From: SELP01 sp035969385
Lineage (GTDB): Bacteria > Pseudomonadota > Alphaproteobacteria > Rhodobacterales > Rhodobacteraceae
Length of the DNA stretch: 64,000 nt
NCBI RefSeq assembly: GCF_035969385.1
Contig: NZ_JAYKKJ010000010.1
Location: forward strand, 1 to 64,000
Reading direction: 5' to 3'
Shown one piece after another: positions 10,859 to 18,593 of this stretch. Under the pieces are notes generated by a model. That model had not been told where the DNA came from, ran no database searches, and saw nothing but the letters and a program-made list of their open reading frames with translations. How positions within the stretch are numbered: the stretch's first letter is position 1; each line of letters starts with the position of its first letter. The translations under genes were made by a program, and so were the position numbers.

Positions 10859-12004
10859 CTAGGCCCCTTCGCGGATGGATTGCACCAGCGGATAGCGGGC
10901 AAGGTAACGGGCCCGCAGGATCAGCACCCACAGGGCCACCGCGCCGATCTGATGCAGGATCGCGATCTGAACCGGGGCAGAGTAAAGCGCTGTGACGATG
11001 CCCAGAACGACCTGAAGGAACATCACAACCAACATCGCGTTAAAGGCAAAACGGGTGCGGTGGTTCGGGCTGCGCCGGGCACGGGTCCAGACGAAAATGC
11101 CATAGGCGAACAGCCCGTAGGCCACCATCCGGTGTACGAATTGCACCAGCCCGGCATCTTCGAAGAAATTCCGCCACAGGGGCGTCAGGGTGAAGGGATC
11201 GGGCGGCAGGAACCCGTCGCCCATCAGCGGCCATGTGGGAAAGGCCCGGCCGGCGTCGATCCCGGCCACGAGTGCGCCAAGGATGATTTGCAGAAAGGCG
11301 AAATGCATCAGCCCGGTGCTCATCCCGAACAGGCGGGGCTCTCCAGCGCGGCGGGCCTGCATCAGGTCGGCCTCTCGCCGGCCCAGAAGGAACACATACC
11401 AGGCGAGGAACCCGAAGATCACGAAGGCCAGTCCAAGGTGCGTCGCCAACCGGTAGGACGCCACATCCAGCATCCCCTCTTGCAGACCCGAATGGACCAT
11501 CCACCAGCCGATGGCGCCCTGAAGGCCGCCCAAAGCCCCCAAGAGCAGCAGGCGGCGGGTCCAACCGGTGGGGATTTTCCGGGCAAGGTAGAACCACGCA
11601 AAGCCCAGCGCCCAGACAAGTCCGATGACGCGGCCCAACTGCCGGTGCCCCCACTCCCACCAGTAGATCGCCTTGAACTCGGACAGGGTCATGCCGGCGT
11701 TCTGCAACTGATATTCGGGGATGGCGCGGTATTTTTCGAACTCCACCTCCCAAGCGGCGGCGGTCATCGGCGGGATCGCCCCGGTGACGGGCTTCCATTC
11801 GGTGATCGACAGCCCGCTGTCGGTCAGGCGGGTCATGCCGCCCACGGCGATCATCAGGGCCACAAGGGCAAAGATCACCATTAGCCAGCGGCGGATCGCG
11901 CCCCGTGCCCCCTGCCCGCCTGCGCGGTCAATCGCGCCCGGCGCGGCGGCCGGTTTCTGGCTGGTCTGGACATCTTCAAAAATGGAGCGGGGTTTGTCGG
12001 CCAT
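10859..12004 (-). CDS. ctaA: Heme A synthase CtaA
   Basis: A 381-residue inner-membrane protein that oxidises the C8 methyl of heme O to the formyl group of heme A, the cofactor of aa3-type cytochrome oxidases. About eight hydrophobic helices are visible. Diagnostic segments are GGMTRLTDSGLSITEWKPVT, EFKAIYWWEWGHRQLGR, IGWWMVHSGL and FVHRMVAYGLF, which supply conserved heme-ligand and active-site histidines and the conserved Glu region. ATG 12004 has AGGTG upstream and is preferred to the upstream in-frame ATG at 12025. The proline- and alanine-rich cytoplasmic N-terminus of about 40 residues is normal for alphaproteobacterial CtaA. It is followed immediately by the M32 carboxypeptidase gene. 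Confidence 0.95.
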   Translation of the reverse strand: MADKPRSIFEDVQTSQKPAAAPGAIDRAGGQGARGAIRRWLMVIFALVALMIAVGGMTRLTDSGLSITEWKPVTGAIPPMTAAAWEVEFEKYRAIPEYQLQNAGMTLSEFKAIYWWEWGHRQLGRVIGLVWALGFAWFYLARKIPTGWTRRLLLLGALGGLQGAIGWWMVHSGLQEGMLDVASYRLATHLGLAFVIFGFLAWYVFLLGRREADLMQARRAGEPRLFGMSTGLMHFAFLQIILGALVAGIDAGRAFPTWPLMGDGFLPPDPFTLTPLWRNFFEDAGLVQFVHRMVAYGLFAYGIFVWTRARRSPNHRTRFAFNAMLVVMFLQVVLGIVTALYSAPVQIAILHQIGAVALWVLILRARYLARYPLVQSIREGA

Positions 12005-12110
12005 CGGGCACCTGTCAGCTTGCATGGGTTGCGGCGCAAGCTATTGCGGGGCGGCACCTTGGGCAAGGGGTGGGGACAGCCTGTCGCGCCCCCGGCCCCG
12101 CCACGGGGCG

Positions 12111-12902
12111 TCAGGCGCGGTGCGCACCGTCGGACAGCCCTTTGACGAAGGCCAGCACATCGGCCACGCTGTCGCCCTTGCCGATCCGGTCGACGATGGC
12201 GGACCCGACCACGGCACCATCGGCCACCTTGGCGATGGTCTCGGCGGCCTCGGGGGTCTTGATGCCAAAGCCGACGATCACCGGCAGGTCGGTCTGGGAC
12301 TTGATCCGGGCCACTTCCGGGCCGACATCGCCCGCTTCGGCATTCGCGGCCCCGGTAATCCCGGTGATCGACACGTAATAGACAAAGCCGCTGGTGTTCT
12401 GCAGCACCTTGGGCAGGCGCTTGTCATCGGTCGTGGGGGTGGCGAGGCGGATAAAGTTCATCCCCGCCGCCTGCGCCGGAATGCACAGCTCCGCATCCTC
12501 TTCGGGCGGCAGGTCCACCACGATCAGACCGTCGATCCCGGCCTCTTTCGCCTCGGCCAGGAACCGGTCCACGCCGCGCGAATAGATCGGGTTGTAATAG
12601 CCCATCAGGACGATCGGAGTAGTGTCATCCTCCTTGCGCAGCTCGCGCGCGATCTGAAGGGTCTTGAGAAGGGTCTGCCCCCCCTCCAGCGCCCGCTGCC
12701 CGGCGAGCTGGATCGTCGGACCATCGGCCATCGGGTCGGTAAAGGGCAGGCCCAGTTCGATGATATCCACGCCCGCGCCCGGCAGACCCTTCACGATCTC
12801 GACCGAGGTGTCATAGTCCGGGTCACCCGCCATGACATAGGCGACGAACGCCTTGCGGCCCTCGGCCTTCAGGGCGGCGAATTTTGCGTCGATCCGAGTC
12901 AT
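12111..12902 (-). CDS. trpA: Tryptophan synthase alpha subunit
   Basis: A 263-residue TIM barrel that cleaves indole-3-glycerol phosphate to indole and glyceraldehyde 3-phosphate, working with TrpB. The catalytic pair is in the expected place: Glu49 in IIELGLPF and Asp60 in PMADGP. The phosphate-binding loop GFGIKTPE and the C-terminal VVGSAIVDRIGKG are also present. ATG 12902 gives the standard MTRIDAKF start. No trpB or trpF lies in the window, so trpA is separate from them here. Confidence 0.97.
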   Translation of the reverse strand: MTRIDAKFAALKAEGRKAFVAYVMAGDPDYDTSVEIVKGLPGAGVDIIELGLPFTDPMADGPTIQLAGQRALEGGQTLLKTLQIARELRKEDDTTPIVLMGYYNPIYSRGVDRFLAEAKEAGIDGLIVVDLPPEEDAELCIPAQAAGMNFIRLATPTTDDKRLPKVLQNTSGFVYYVSITGITGAANAEAGDVGPEVARIKSQTDLPVIVGFGIKTPEAAETIAKVADGAVVGSAIVDRIGKGDSVADVLAFVKGLSDGAHRA

Positions 12903-12967
12903 GCGGGGCTCCCTTCTGCGGTCCTCGCAGCGGTTTGCGGCAAAGGGGCGGGAAAATCAATGGGGGC

Positions 12968-12985
12968 GGTGGGTTGAAACCCACC
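12968..12985. repeat. Palindromic intergenic repeat GGTGGGTT-GA-AACCCACC
   Basis: A perfect 8-bp-arm palindrome followed by TTAC, about 65 bp upstream of trpA. It faces a second copy (13010-13027, preceded by GTAA) in inverted orientation. It belongs to a small family also found at 13957, 14483 and, changed, 50403. It may act as a transcript hairpin or be a REP-like element. Confidence 0.7.
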
Positions 12986-13004
12986 TTACGGGGGCGGCGC
13001 TGGT

Positions 13005-13052
13005 GGTAAGGTGGGTCTTGACCCACCACGGGCCGGGCGTGGCCAACTATGC
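13005..13052 (+). repeat. 48-bp direct repeat, copy 1 (contains GGTGGGTC palindrome)
   Basis: This 48-bp sequence recurs at 13952-13999 with 46 identities. It begins with GGTAAGGTGGGTCTTGACCC, contains CACGGGCCGGGCGT and ends CAACTATGC. The two copies bracket the low-G+C gene at 13189-13785, as duplicated ends of an inserted segment would. Confidence 0.8.
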
Positions 13053-13188
13053 TGGCGGACTCTTGCGTAGCCGCACGAGATAGCGATTTACAGTCTGGCA
13101 AACGCGCAGCCGCCGGTTGAAAATGGCTCTTCTTCCCTGCCCGAAATGGCAATAGGCTGTATTTGTTTGGAGTTTTCTGAGGTCAGCT

Positions 13189-13785
13189 ATGGTGAAGCTT
13201 TTGTCCATTCTTCTGGCGCTGGCAGGAACCGGCTCCTACGCTGCGGATTGTCCCTCAACAGTGGAGTCTGCCTCTCGATTGCCAGGAAAGCTGGTTGTTG
13301 AAAGGGTCTTCGGATCGATCAGCACTGGACTAAGATTTGAGCTTCGCCTGACGAACGAATTGTCAGAGCCGCTTTGTATTGTGACCTCGGGAGGGTTTGC
13401 CGGACTTGGTTTCGTCCATCTGAGAAATGGTGAAGGAGATCGCTCGGCAACCTGTGCAAGCGACATACACGACCCAAATTATGACGGATTTTCCAGAGTT
13501 TCGGATGATCGACTTAGCTCGCCAAGTGAGATTTTGGAAGTAAGACCGGGCGATTCCGTAATGATGGAAGCGGATTTCCCTCGCGAAACCTTGCAGGTGC
13601 TAAGCAGTCGTCGCTGTGGTTTTTTCGAAGGAGAGAAAGGGAGGAACCTGTTTCTCGACGGGTCCTTTGCCGCAATTCCCTGCAGCATGATTTCAGATGA
13701 TGCCGCCGCTGCTTTCTCAACAGCGCTTCAAGAAGCAGGTCGTGACGGGATTTGGGGTCATGGCTGCATCGGAACAACCAACTAG
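13189..13785 (+). CDS. Hypothetical exported protein, lower-G+C orphan
   Basis: A 198-residue protein with a typical Sec signal peptide (MVKLLSILLALAGTGSYA, cleavage probably before ADCP). The mature part has six or more cysteines (DCP, LCIV, TCAS, RRCGFF, IPCSM, HGCIG), suggesting disulfide bonds in the periplasm. The middle reads like a beta-sandwich (LRFELRLTNELSEPLCIVT). No family is recognised. ATG 13189 has GAGG seven bases upstream. Codon use is poorer in G+C than the host genes around it, and the gene is bracketed by 48-bp direct repeats, so recent acquisition is likely. Confidence 0.65.
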   Translation: MVKLLSILLALAGTGSYAADCPSTVESASRLPGKLVVERVFGSISTGLRFELRLTNELSEPLCIVTSGGFAGLGFVHLRNGEGDRSATCASDIHDPNYDGFSRVSDDRLSSPSEILEVRPGDSVMMEADFPRETLQVLSSRRCGFFEGEKGRNLFLDGSFAAIPCSMISDDAAAAFSTALQEAGRDGIWGHGCIGTTN

Positions 13786-13899
13786 CCCCCCCGCTCTGGC
13801 GCTCCCCCTGTTGAGTTACTGGGCGTTCTTGCGATCATCGCGATGTGAAGGTGCGGCGCGGTCATGGCAGATCCCCCCCCGGCCAACCCAGCGCCCGCT

Positions 13900-13929
13900 C
13901 TTCTTTGGGTTAGAAATATCCTCCGGGGG
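13900..13929 (+). repeat. Intergenic repeat arm (CTTCTTTGGGTTAGAAATAT type)
   Basis: This arm closely matches the arm at 50291-50318 and the reverse complement of 50137-50165. Here it occurs singly, between the exported orphan gene and the second 48-bp repeat. It belongs to a dispersed family that otherwise occurs as inverted pairs. Confidence 0.6.
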
Positions 13930-13951
13930 TCCGGCGGGCGACGCGCGCCGG

Positions 13952-13999
13952 GGTAAGGTGGGTCTTGACCCACCACGGGCCGGGCGTAGACAACTATGC
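13952..13999 (+). repeat. 48-bp direct repeat, copy 2
   Basis: The second copy of the repeat at 13005-13052, with two mismatches (AGA for GGC before CAACTATGC). It includes the palindrome GGTGGGTC-TT-GACCCACC at 13957-13974. Confidence 0.8.
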
Positions 14000-14025
14000 C
14001 GTGCGATAGCCGGAGCTGAACCAGA

Positions 14026-14313
14026 ATGATCTACAGTAGAACCTTTGGGACTTTGGGCAGACACGGAGGAATCATTTGTTACAACGCCATTACTGAGGAT
14101 GGGTTGATCAAAGTTGGATTGATGCTTGCAGAGAGTGGCGACGTTCGATTGGCCTCGGCTGACGAGGAGGGCGTTGAATTCTTGGAACGAGTGGATTTGT
14201 CCAACTGGTTCCAGACTGGTGAAGACTATGTCTGTGAGCCGTGCAGTGAGATCGAATTTACATTGATCTTGTCACTTGCGCGTCGGGTTCTGACAAGTCT
14301 GGAACCAGATTGA
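14026..14313 (+). CDS. Hypothetical small protein, lower-G+C orphan
   Basis: A 95-residue acidic protein with no recognised family. A beta-rich N-terminal half (GGIICYNAITEDGLIKVGLML) is followed by an acidic helix and a CEPC motif. There is no signal peptide. ATG 14026 lacks a strong Shine-Dalgarno sequence. Its base composition matches the neighbouring orphan at 13189 rather than the host, and it lies just after the second 48-bp repeat. It could be an immunity-type or cargo protein, but nothing in the sequence proves this. Confidence 0.5.
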   Translation: MIYSRTFGTLGRHGGIICYNAITEDGLIKVGLMLAESGDVRLASADEEGVEFLERVDLSNWFQTGEDYVCEPCSEIEFTLILSLARRVLTSLEPD

Positions 14314-14478
14314 ATAGAGTGCCCACGCTCCGGCACGACCGTCCCCGATGTTTTGGTCATCCTTGTCAGCAACGCAATGAGGCTGTGCAGGCCTGATCCC
14401 CCGTCGCGCGCCCATCTGACCCTCCGCGCGTCATCGGGTCAGACAGACCTTGCGTGGCTCCGGGACTGCGCCCCTACG

Positions 14479-14500
14479 TAAGGTGGGTTTCAACCCACCA
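14479..14500 (-). terminator. Palindrome GGTGGGTT-TC-AACCCACC at the idi 3' end
   Basis: A perfect palindrome (14483-14500, preceded by TAA) ends two bases before the idi stop codon complement at 14503. It belongs to the same repeat family as 12968 and 13010 and is well placed to form the 3' end of the idi transcript. It has no T-run. Confidence 0.45.
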
Positions 14501-14502
14501 TC

Positions 14503-15033
14503 CTATCCGAAGATCGCCGCCTTGTGCTGGTCCAGGTAGATCCGCAGCCAGGGGGTGAACTGGTCAGGGCGCGCCGCGATCTGCTGTTCCAGTTCTGCCA
14601 GCATCAGCCAGTCGGTGTCCATCACCTCCTCCGGGTTCGGGGTGACGGCCACGCCCTTTGGCGCGTCCACAAGGAAGATGTCCACGACCTCATGTTCGGT
14701 CAGCCCGCCGCCCACATCTGCCCGGTATTCCACCTGTTGCCGCCAGACCGGGGCCACCCCGGTGATGCCCAGTTCCTGATCCAGACGCCGGTTTGCGCAG
14801 TCCAGCGGCGCCTCGTCCCACAGGGGATGGGTGCAGCAGGTATTCGCCCACAGACCGGGGGTGTGATACTTGCCCAGCGCCCGGCGCTGGATCAGCAACT
14901 GGCCGGCGGGATCGCGCAGAAAGACGCTGACCGCGCGGTGCCGCAGGCCGCGGATATGCGCCTCCAGCTTGTCCACCGGGGTCAACACCCCGTCCACCCA
15001 GGTCGGGATCATCTGTTGGTCTTGTCCAGTCAT
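14503..15033 (-). CDS. idi: Isopentenyl-diphosphate delta-isomerase (type I)
   Basis: A 176-residue Nudix-fold enzyme interconverting IPP and DMAPP for isoprenoid synthesis. Visible family motifs are RAVSVFLRDPAGQLLIQRRA, the catalytic-Cys segment WANTCCTHPLWDE, the Nudix-like DCANRRLDQELGI and the Glu-containing LTEHEVVDIFLV. I start at ATG 15033 because AGAGG lies upstream and the length fits the family; the longer open frame upstream overlaps cycA on the other strand and is not supported. In Rhodobacter relatives idi is linked to carotenoid and photosynthesis genes; none are seen here. Confidence 0.95.
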   Translation of the reverse strand: MTGQDQQMIPTWVDGVLTPVDKLEAHIRGLRHRAVSVFLRDPAGQLLIQRRALGKYHTPGLWANTCCTHPLWDEAPLDCANRRLDQELGITGVAPVWRQQVEYRADVGGGLTEHEVVDIFLVDAPKGVAVTPNPEEVMDTDWLMLAELEQQIAARPDQFTPWLRIYLDQHKAAIFG

Positions 15034-15201
15034 GGCCGCCTCTTGCCCCGAACCGCGCGCCTTGGGAAGTCCCCGGCGGCGATTTCCCCCCGGAACCGTG
15101 GCGAATTGGCGCGGCCCCTTTTCCCCGTCCGGCGACAGGACTATGGTCTGCCCAGAACCCATCCGGGCCGGACCACCCGGCCAAACAGTCAGGAGTCGAT
15201 C

Positions 15202-15654
15202 ATGACCAAGCTGAAACTCGCCGCCCTTGTCGCCGTTCTGGGAACGCCTGTTCTTGCCGAAGGGGATGCCGCCGCCGGGGAAGAGCTGTTCGGCCGCCAA
15301 TGCGTATCCTGCCACGTCGTCGCCAATGCCGAGGGCGAGGTGCTGGCCGGGCGCAATGCCCGCACCGGCCCGAACCTCTTCGGGATCGTCGGCGGACCCG
15401 TCGGGGCCGTGGAAGGTTACAACTATGGCGAGGCGATCGTTGCCGCCGGTGAGGCTGGGGCGATCTGGGACGAAGATACCTTTGTCGCCTATGTGCAGGA
15501 CCCGACCGATTGGCTGCGCGTGACCCTTGATGACCGCCGCGCGCGGTCCAAGATGTCGTTCCGCGTCCGCTCGGAAGACGATGCGGAAGACATCTACGCC
15601 TACCTCGCAACCTTCTCGGCCGGGGAAGGGGAAGAAGAGGCCGAAGCCGAATAA
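15202..15654 (+). CDS. cycA: Cytochrome c2 (class I c-type cytochrome)
   Basis: A 150-residue periplasmic electron carrier between the bc1 complex and terminal oxidases. A Sec signal peptide (residues 1-19, ending PVLA) precedes the mature EGDAAAGEELF. Heme is attached at C34-V-S-C37-H38, and Met118 in SKMSF is the likely distal ligand. GRNARTGPNLFGIVG, YVQDPTDWL and the C-terminal IYAYLATF helix are very like Rhodobacter cytochrome c2. The Glu- and Ala-rich tail is longer than usual. ATG 15202 has AGGAG six bases upstream. A strong terminator follows, so it is monocistronic. Confidence 0.9.
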   Translation: MTKLKLAALVAVLGTPVLAEGDAAAGEELFGRQCVSCHVVANAEGEVLAGRNARTGPNLFGIVGGPVGAVEGYNYGEAIVAAGEAGAIWDEDTFVAYVQDPTDWLRVTLDDRRARSKMSFRVRSEDDAEDIYAYLATFSAGEGEEEAEAE

Positions 15655-15680
15655 TCGGCCGGTATCACGACAGTTTCCGG

Positions 15681-15710
15681 GGCGCCTTCGACGAGGAAGG
15701 CGCCCTTTTT
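15681..15710 (+). terminator. Rho-independent terminator of cycA
   Basis: A perfect 8-bp stem (GGCGCCTT / AAGGCGCC) with an 8-base loop is followed by CTTTTTC, 26 bp after the cycA stop. Confidence 0.9.
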
Positions 15711-15790
15711 CATTGCGGGCTTGGACTGTGCCCCCCCGGTTGCTATACGCGGCGGCGGACAACAGCGGCCAACCTGAAGGAAAGTCCAAG

Positions 15791-16210
15791 ATGGGAATGT
15801 TCGAGTACAAGATCGTGCCTGCCCCGAAACGCGGCACCAAGGCACGTGGGGTAAAGACCGCCGAAGACCGCTTTGCGCTGTCGATGGAGCAGGTCATCAA
15901 CGGGCTGGCCGCAGAGGGCTGGGAATACATCCGCGCCGACACCCTGCCGTCCGAAGAGCGCAGCGGGTTGACCGGGCGCACGACCGTTTACCAGAACCTT
16001 CTGGTGTTCCGCCGGGCCTTGCCGCCCTCGGATGACGAGATCCTCGATCAGATCCTTGCCGAGTCCCATGACGAGAGCCCGGAGCTTGCCGATGACCCGA
16101 CCGCCGATGAGGACGAGCCCCTGCCCCCCGCAGAGGCCGAAGACCCCGAACCGGAGGCCGGGGAGGACGCAGACGAAGAGCCCCCCCTGCCCGAGCAGGA
16201 AAAGGCCTGA
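15791..16210 (+). CDS. DUF4177-like protein with acidic C-terminal tail
   Basis: A 139-residue cytoplasmic protein. Residues 1-75 match the small DUF4177-type fold (MFEYKIVPAP, VINGLAAEGWEYIRADTLP, YQNLLVFRR), whose function is unknown. The rest is a disordered, strongly acidic Pro/Glu/Asp tail. ATG 15791 follows GAAGGAAAG; upstream in-frame codons overlap the cycA terminator. Its stop is close to the convergent bolA gene. Confidence 0.75.
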   Translation: MGMFEYKIVPAPKRGTKARGVKTAEDRFALSMEQVINGLAAEGWEYIRADTLPSEERSGLTGRTTVYQNLLVFRRALPPSDDEILDQILAESHDESPELADDPTADEDEPLPPAEAEDPEPEAGEDADEEPPLPEQEKA

Positions 16211-16218
16211 CGCCCCGC

Positions 16219-16479
16219 CTACACTTCGCGCAGGTCCAGCCCCAACGCATGTATTCGGCCCATGATGTCGGCGCCCAGCGCGGCGTGAACAGCCCGGTGG
16301 CGGGCGATCCGCGATTGCCCGGCAAAGCCCGCCGAAACGATGGTGACGTGCCAGTGGCTTTCGCCAGTTCCGTCATCGCCCGCGTGGCCCGCGTGACGGG
16401 CGCTGTCGTTGCGCACCTCAAGCAGTTCTGGCGCGAACGCCTCGCGCAGGCGCATTTCGATCTGTTCCGCAAGTCCCAT
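16219..16479 (-). CDS. bolA: BolA family protein
   Basis: An 86-residue BolA domain covering the whole protein. Family motifs are SHWHVTIVSAGFAGQSRIARHR, with the conserved His of the ARHR segment, and the C-terminal IHALGLDLREV. BolA proteins pair with monothiol glutaredoxins around Fe-S clusters and can act as regulators. A loop rich in Gly, His and Asp (HAGHAGDDGTGE) precedes the core. It is divergent from the J-domain gene at 16558, a neighbourhood seen in other alphaproteobacteria. Confidence 0.93.
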   Translation of the reverse strand: MGLAEQIEMRLREAFAPELLEVRNDSARHAGHAGDDGTGESHWHVTIVSAGFAGQSRIARHRAVHAALGADIMGRIHALGLDLREV

Positions 16480-16557
16480 TATTTTTCCTGACCCCCTTCA
16501 ATCTCGTGACACATCGCTTAAACTCCTGCGTCCGAGTCGAAAAGCGAGGCTTTGCAA

Positions 16558-17187
16558 ATGCCCAAACCAGATCCCTTCGGGTTCGATATGTCGGTATCCG
16601 CGTCGAAGAAGAAAAATCCGCGCGGTCGCCGGGGCATGTCAGGTGCCTTCGAAACCTCGACCCGCGTCTGCGATCACGACGGATGCGAAGAGGCGGGGCA
16701 ATACCGGGCACCCAAAAGCCCCGATATCCTCGACGATTTCTTCTGGTTCTGCAAAGACCACGTGCGCGAATATAACCTGAAGTGGAACTTCTTCGACGGC
16801 GCGACCGAGGCGGAATACATGGCCCAGGTCGACAAGGACCGGGTTTGGGAACGCGAGACAAAGCCGTTCAAACGGTCAGCAGAGGAACGGGCCTGGGCCC
16901 GGCTGGGCGTGGATGATCCGCATCAAGTGCTGGGCGAAAACGCGACGCTGAACCCCGGTCGGTCTGCCGGGGCGGGCCGCAAGCTGCCTCCGACCGAACG
17001 CAAGGCGATCGAAATCCTGGACGCCAAGGACAGCATGACCAAGGCGGAAATCCGCAAGGTCTACAAGTCGCTGATCAAGGTGCTGCACCCGGACATGAAC
17101 GGCGGCGACCGCAGCCAGGAAGAGCAGTTGACTGAAGTTGTCTGGGCCTGGGACCAGATCAAGGTCAGCCGAAACTTCAAAGACTAG
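16558..17187 (+). CDS. J-domain (DnaJ-like) protein
   Basis: A 209-residue protein with a C-terminal J domain (about residues 145-205) carrying the HPD tripeptide at 177-179 that stimulates DnaK ATPase. The N-terminal part has a conserved region with a possible zinc-binding set (CDHDGCEEAG ... FWFCKDHVREYN) found in the alphaproteobacterial type-III J proteins. ATG 16558 has CGAGG upstream; the in-frame TTG two codons earlier is less likely. Its client proteins are unknown. It is divergent from bolA. Confidence 0.9.
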   Translation: MPKPDPFGFDMSVSASKKKNPRGRRGMSGAFETSTRVCDHDGCEEAGQYRAPKSPDILDDFFWFCKDHVREYNLKWNFFDGATEAEYMAQVDKDRVWERETKPFKRSAEERAWARLGVDDPHQVLGENATLNPGRSAGAGRKLPPTERKAIEILDAKDSMTKAEIRKVYKSLIKVLHPDMNGGDRSQEEQLTEVVWAWDQIKVSRNFKD

Positions 17188-17189
17188 GG

Positions 17190-17753
17190 TCAGGCCCGCC
17201 CACGCGCCAGCCGTCCCATTCGGGGCTGGCGACCTTGTGGCGCGTCGGGCGTTTCACCGAAAATTGTATTCCTTTCCCGCCGCCACGCCCGGAACAGGAC
17301 GTGGATGGCCGACAGGTTCAGCACCCATAAGAGCGCAAGGATTGGCGCCCCCGCCAGCATCACCAAAAAGGTAAAGGGGCCAAACATCGTTCCATAGAGT
17401 GGCAGCGCCAAGGTGCCCGCGACGACGGGGCCGGTGACGGTCGCAATGAGCCCGCCGCGCAGCGCCCGAATCGCGCCCTGTGTTCCGGGCCACCCGAACC
17501 GGTCCCGCGCCAGATAAAGCCCGGCGGCCGCACCGATTGCCCCGGCGACCACGATCCATTGCTCATAGATCGACATGGCATGCGACAGCCCCGCCCCATG
17601 CCCGATCCGCGCAACCGCGACAAAGCTGATCCCTGCGCCGAAGACGGCGATCAAGGCATAGGCAAGCCAGCGGCATTTTTCGCCGTCGCTTGCCCCTGTC
17701 AGCATTTCCACAATTTGTTTCATCAGATCCGGTAGCGGCCAGTAGCGCCCCAT
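17190..17753 (-). CDS. Hypothetical multi-pass membrane protein
   Basis: A protein of about 187 residues with four hydrophobic helices (WLAYALIAVFGAGISFVAVA; IVVAGAIGAAAGLYLA; LIATVTGPVVAGTLALPLYG; FTFLVMLAGAPILALLWVLNL) and a basic cytoplasmic tail. It resembles no family I can name. The start is uncertain: ATG 17771, 17753 and 17723 are in frame; I use 17753. It converges on the J-domain gene with a 2-bp gap, so the two transcripts overlap at their ends. Confidence 0.65.
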   Translation of the reverse strand: MGRYWPLPDLMKQIVEMLTGASDGEKCRWLAYALIAVFGAGISFVAVARIGHGAGLSHAMSIYEQWIVVAGAIGAAAGLYLARDRFGWPGTQGAIRALRGGLIATVTGPVVAGTLALPLYGTMFGPFTFLVMLAGAPILALLWVLNLSAIHVLFRAWRRERNTIFGETPDAPQGRQPRMGRLARGRA

Positions 17754-17909
17754 GAATGCGCCATTTGCCAAGCCCGATCCAGCGGTTCTGGATTTATATC
17801 AGATTTTCGACCAATTTCACCCGAAATTGTCGCCGCACCAAGTGCAATACCGACACCTCAACCGTATTGTTGGCGCGGGCCGAGAATCGCCTCGCTCCCT
17901 GCCCCGACA

Positions 17910-18374
17910 TCAGGCGGCCCGGAACACAAGGCTGACACCATTGATGCAATGCCGCTTGCCGGTCGGGGCCGGGCCATCGTTGAAGATATGCCCAAGATGC
18001 GACCCGCAGCGGCGGCAATGGCACTCGGTCCGGGTGGTGAACAGGGTGTTGTCCTCTTTCGTGCCGATGGCGTTGGGCAGGGATTGCCAGAAGCTGGGCC
18101 AGCCGGTGCCGCTGTCGAATTTGTGGGCCGAGGAGTAGAGCGGCAGATCGCAGCCGCGGCAATGATAGACGCCCGCGGCATAGTTCTTGTCCAGCGGGCT
18201 GGACCCGGCCCGTTCCGTCGCTTCGTGCCGCATGACCCGGTATTCAAGATCGGTCAGCATCGCTTGCCATTCCGCGTCTGTGCGCGTCACTTCGAAACTC
18301 TGGGCGCGCAGGGCGGTGGCGGCGGGGGCCAGAAGGCTGGCAAGGCCAAGACGGGTAAACATGCGACGGTTCAT
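17910..18374 (-). CDS. msrB: Peptide-methionine (R)-S-oxide reductase MsrB, exported
   Basis: A 154-residue MsrB that reduces methionine-R-sulfoxide in oxidised proteins. The N-terminus MNRRMFTRLGLASLLAPAA resembles a Tat or Sec signal, so a periplasmic form is likely. The zinc site is C72-x2-C75 and C120-x2-C123, and catalytic Cys143 lies in RHCINGVSL. FDSGTGWPSF and GSHLGHIFNDGP are hallmark motifs. ATG 18374 has AGGA upstream. It is divergent from cobS. Confidence 0.95.
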   Translation of the reverse strand: MNRRMFTRLGLASLLAPAATALRAQSFEVTRTDAEWQAMLTDLEYRVMRHEATERAGSSPLDKNYAAGVYHCRGCDLPLYSSAHKFDSGTGWPSFWQSLPNAIGTKEDNTLFTTRTECHCRRCGSHLGHIFNDGPAPTGKRHCINGVSLVFRAA

Positions 18375-18593
18375 AACGGGGTCCTTTCCTGTTCGTGGCA
18401 GCACTATCAGGTCCACCCCCGCCCCGCCCAGTCGCAAGCCCGTGACGCACGTCCTTGTGACAGGGCGTGAAGGTTCCGCCGCGGATCAGGCGAATTTCCC
18501 CGGCAAATGTCGCCGCTTGGCCTTTCCCTTGCCGCCCCGCCCGTTATGTTGCATCCCGAATCCGACGAAAGATATTTCAGGAAAGCCTGCCGC

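Noticed and set aside
14503..15981. A 492-residue version of the idi gene
   Set aside because: Only the last 176 residues match the isomerase; the rest overlaps cycA on the other strand and has no family signal.
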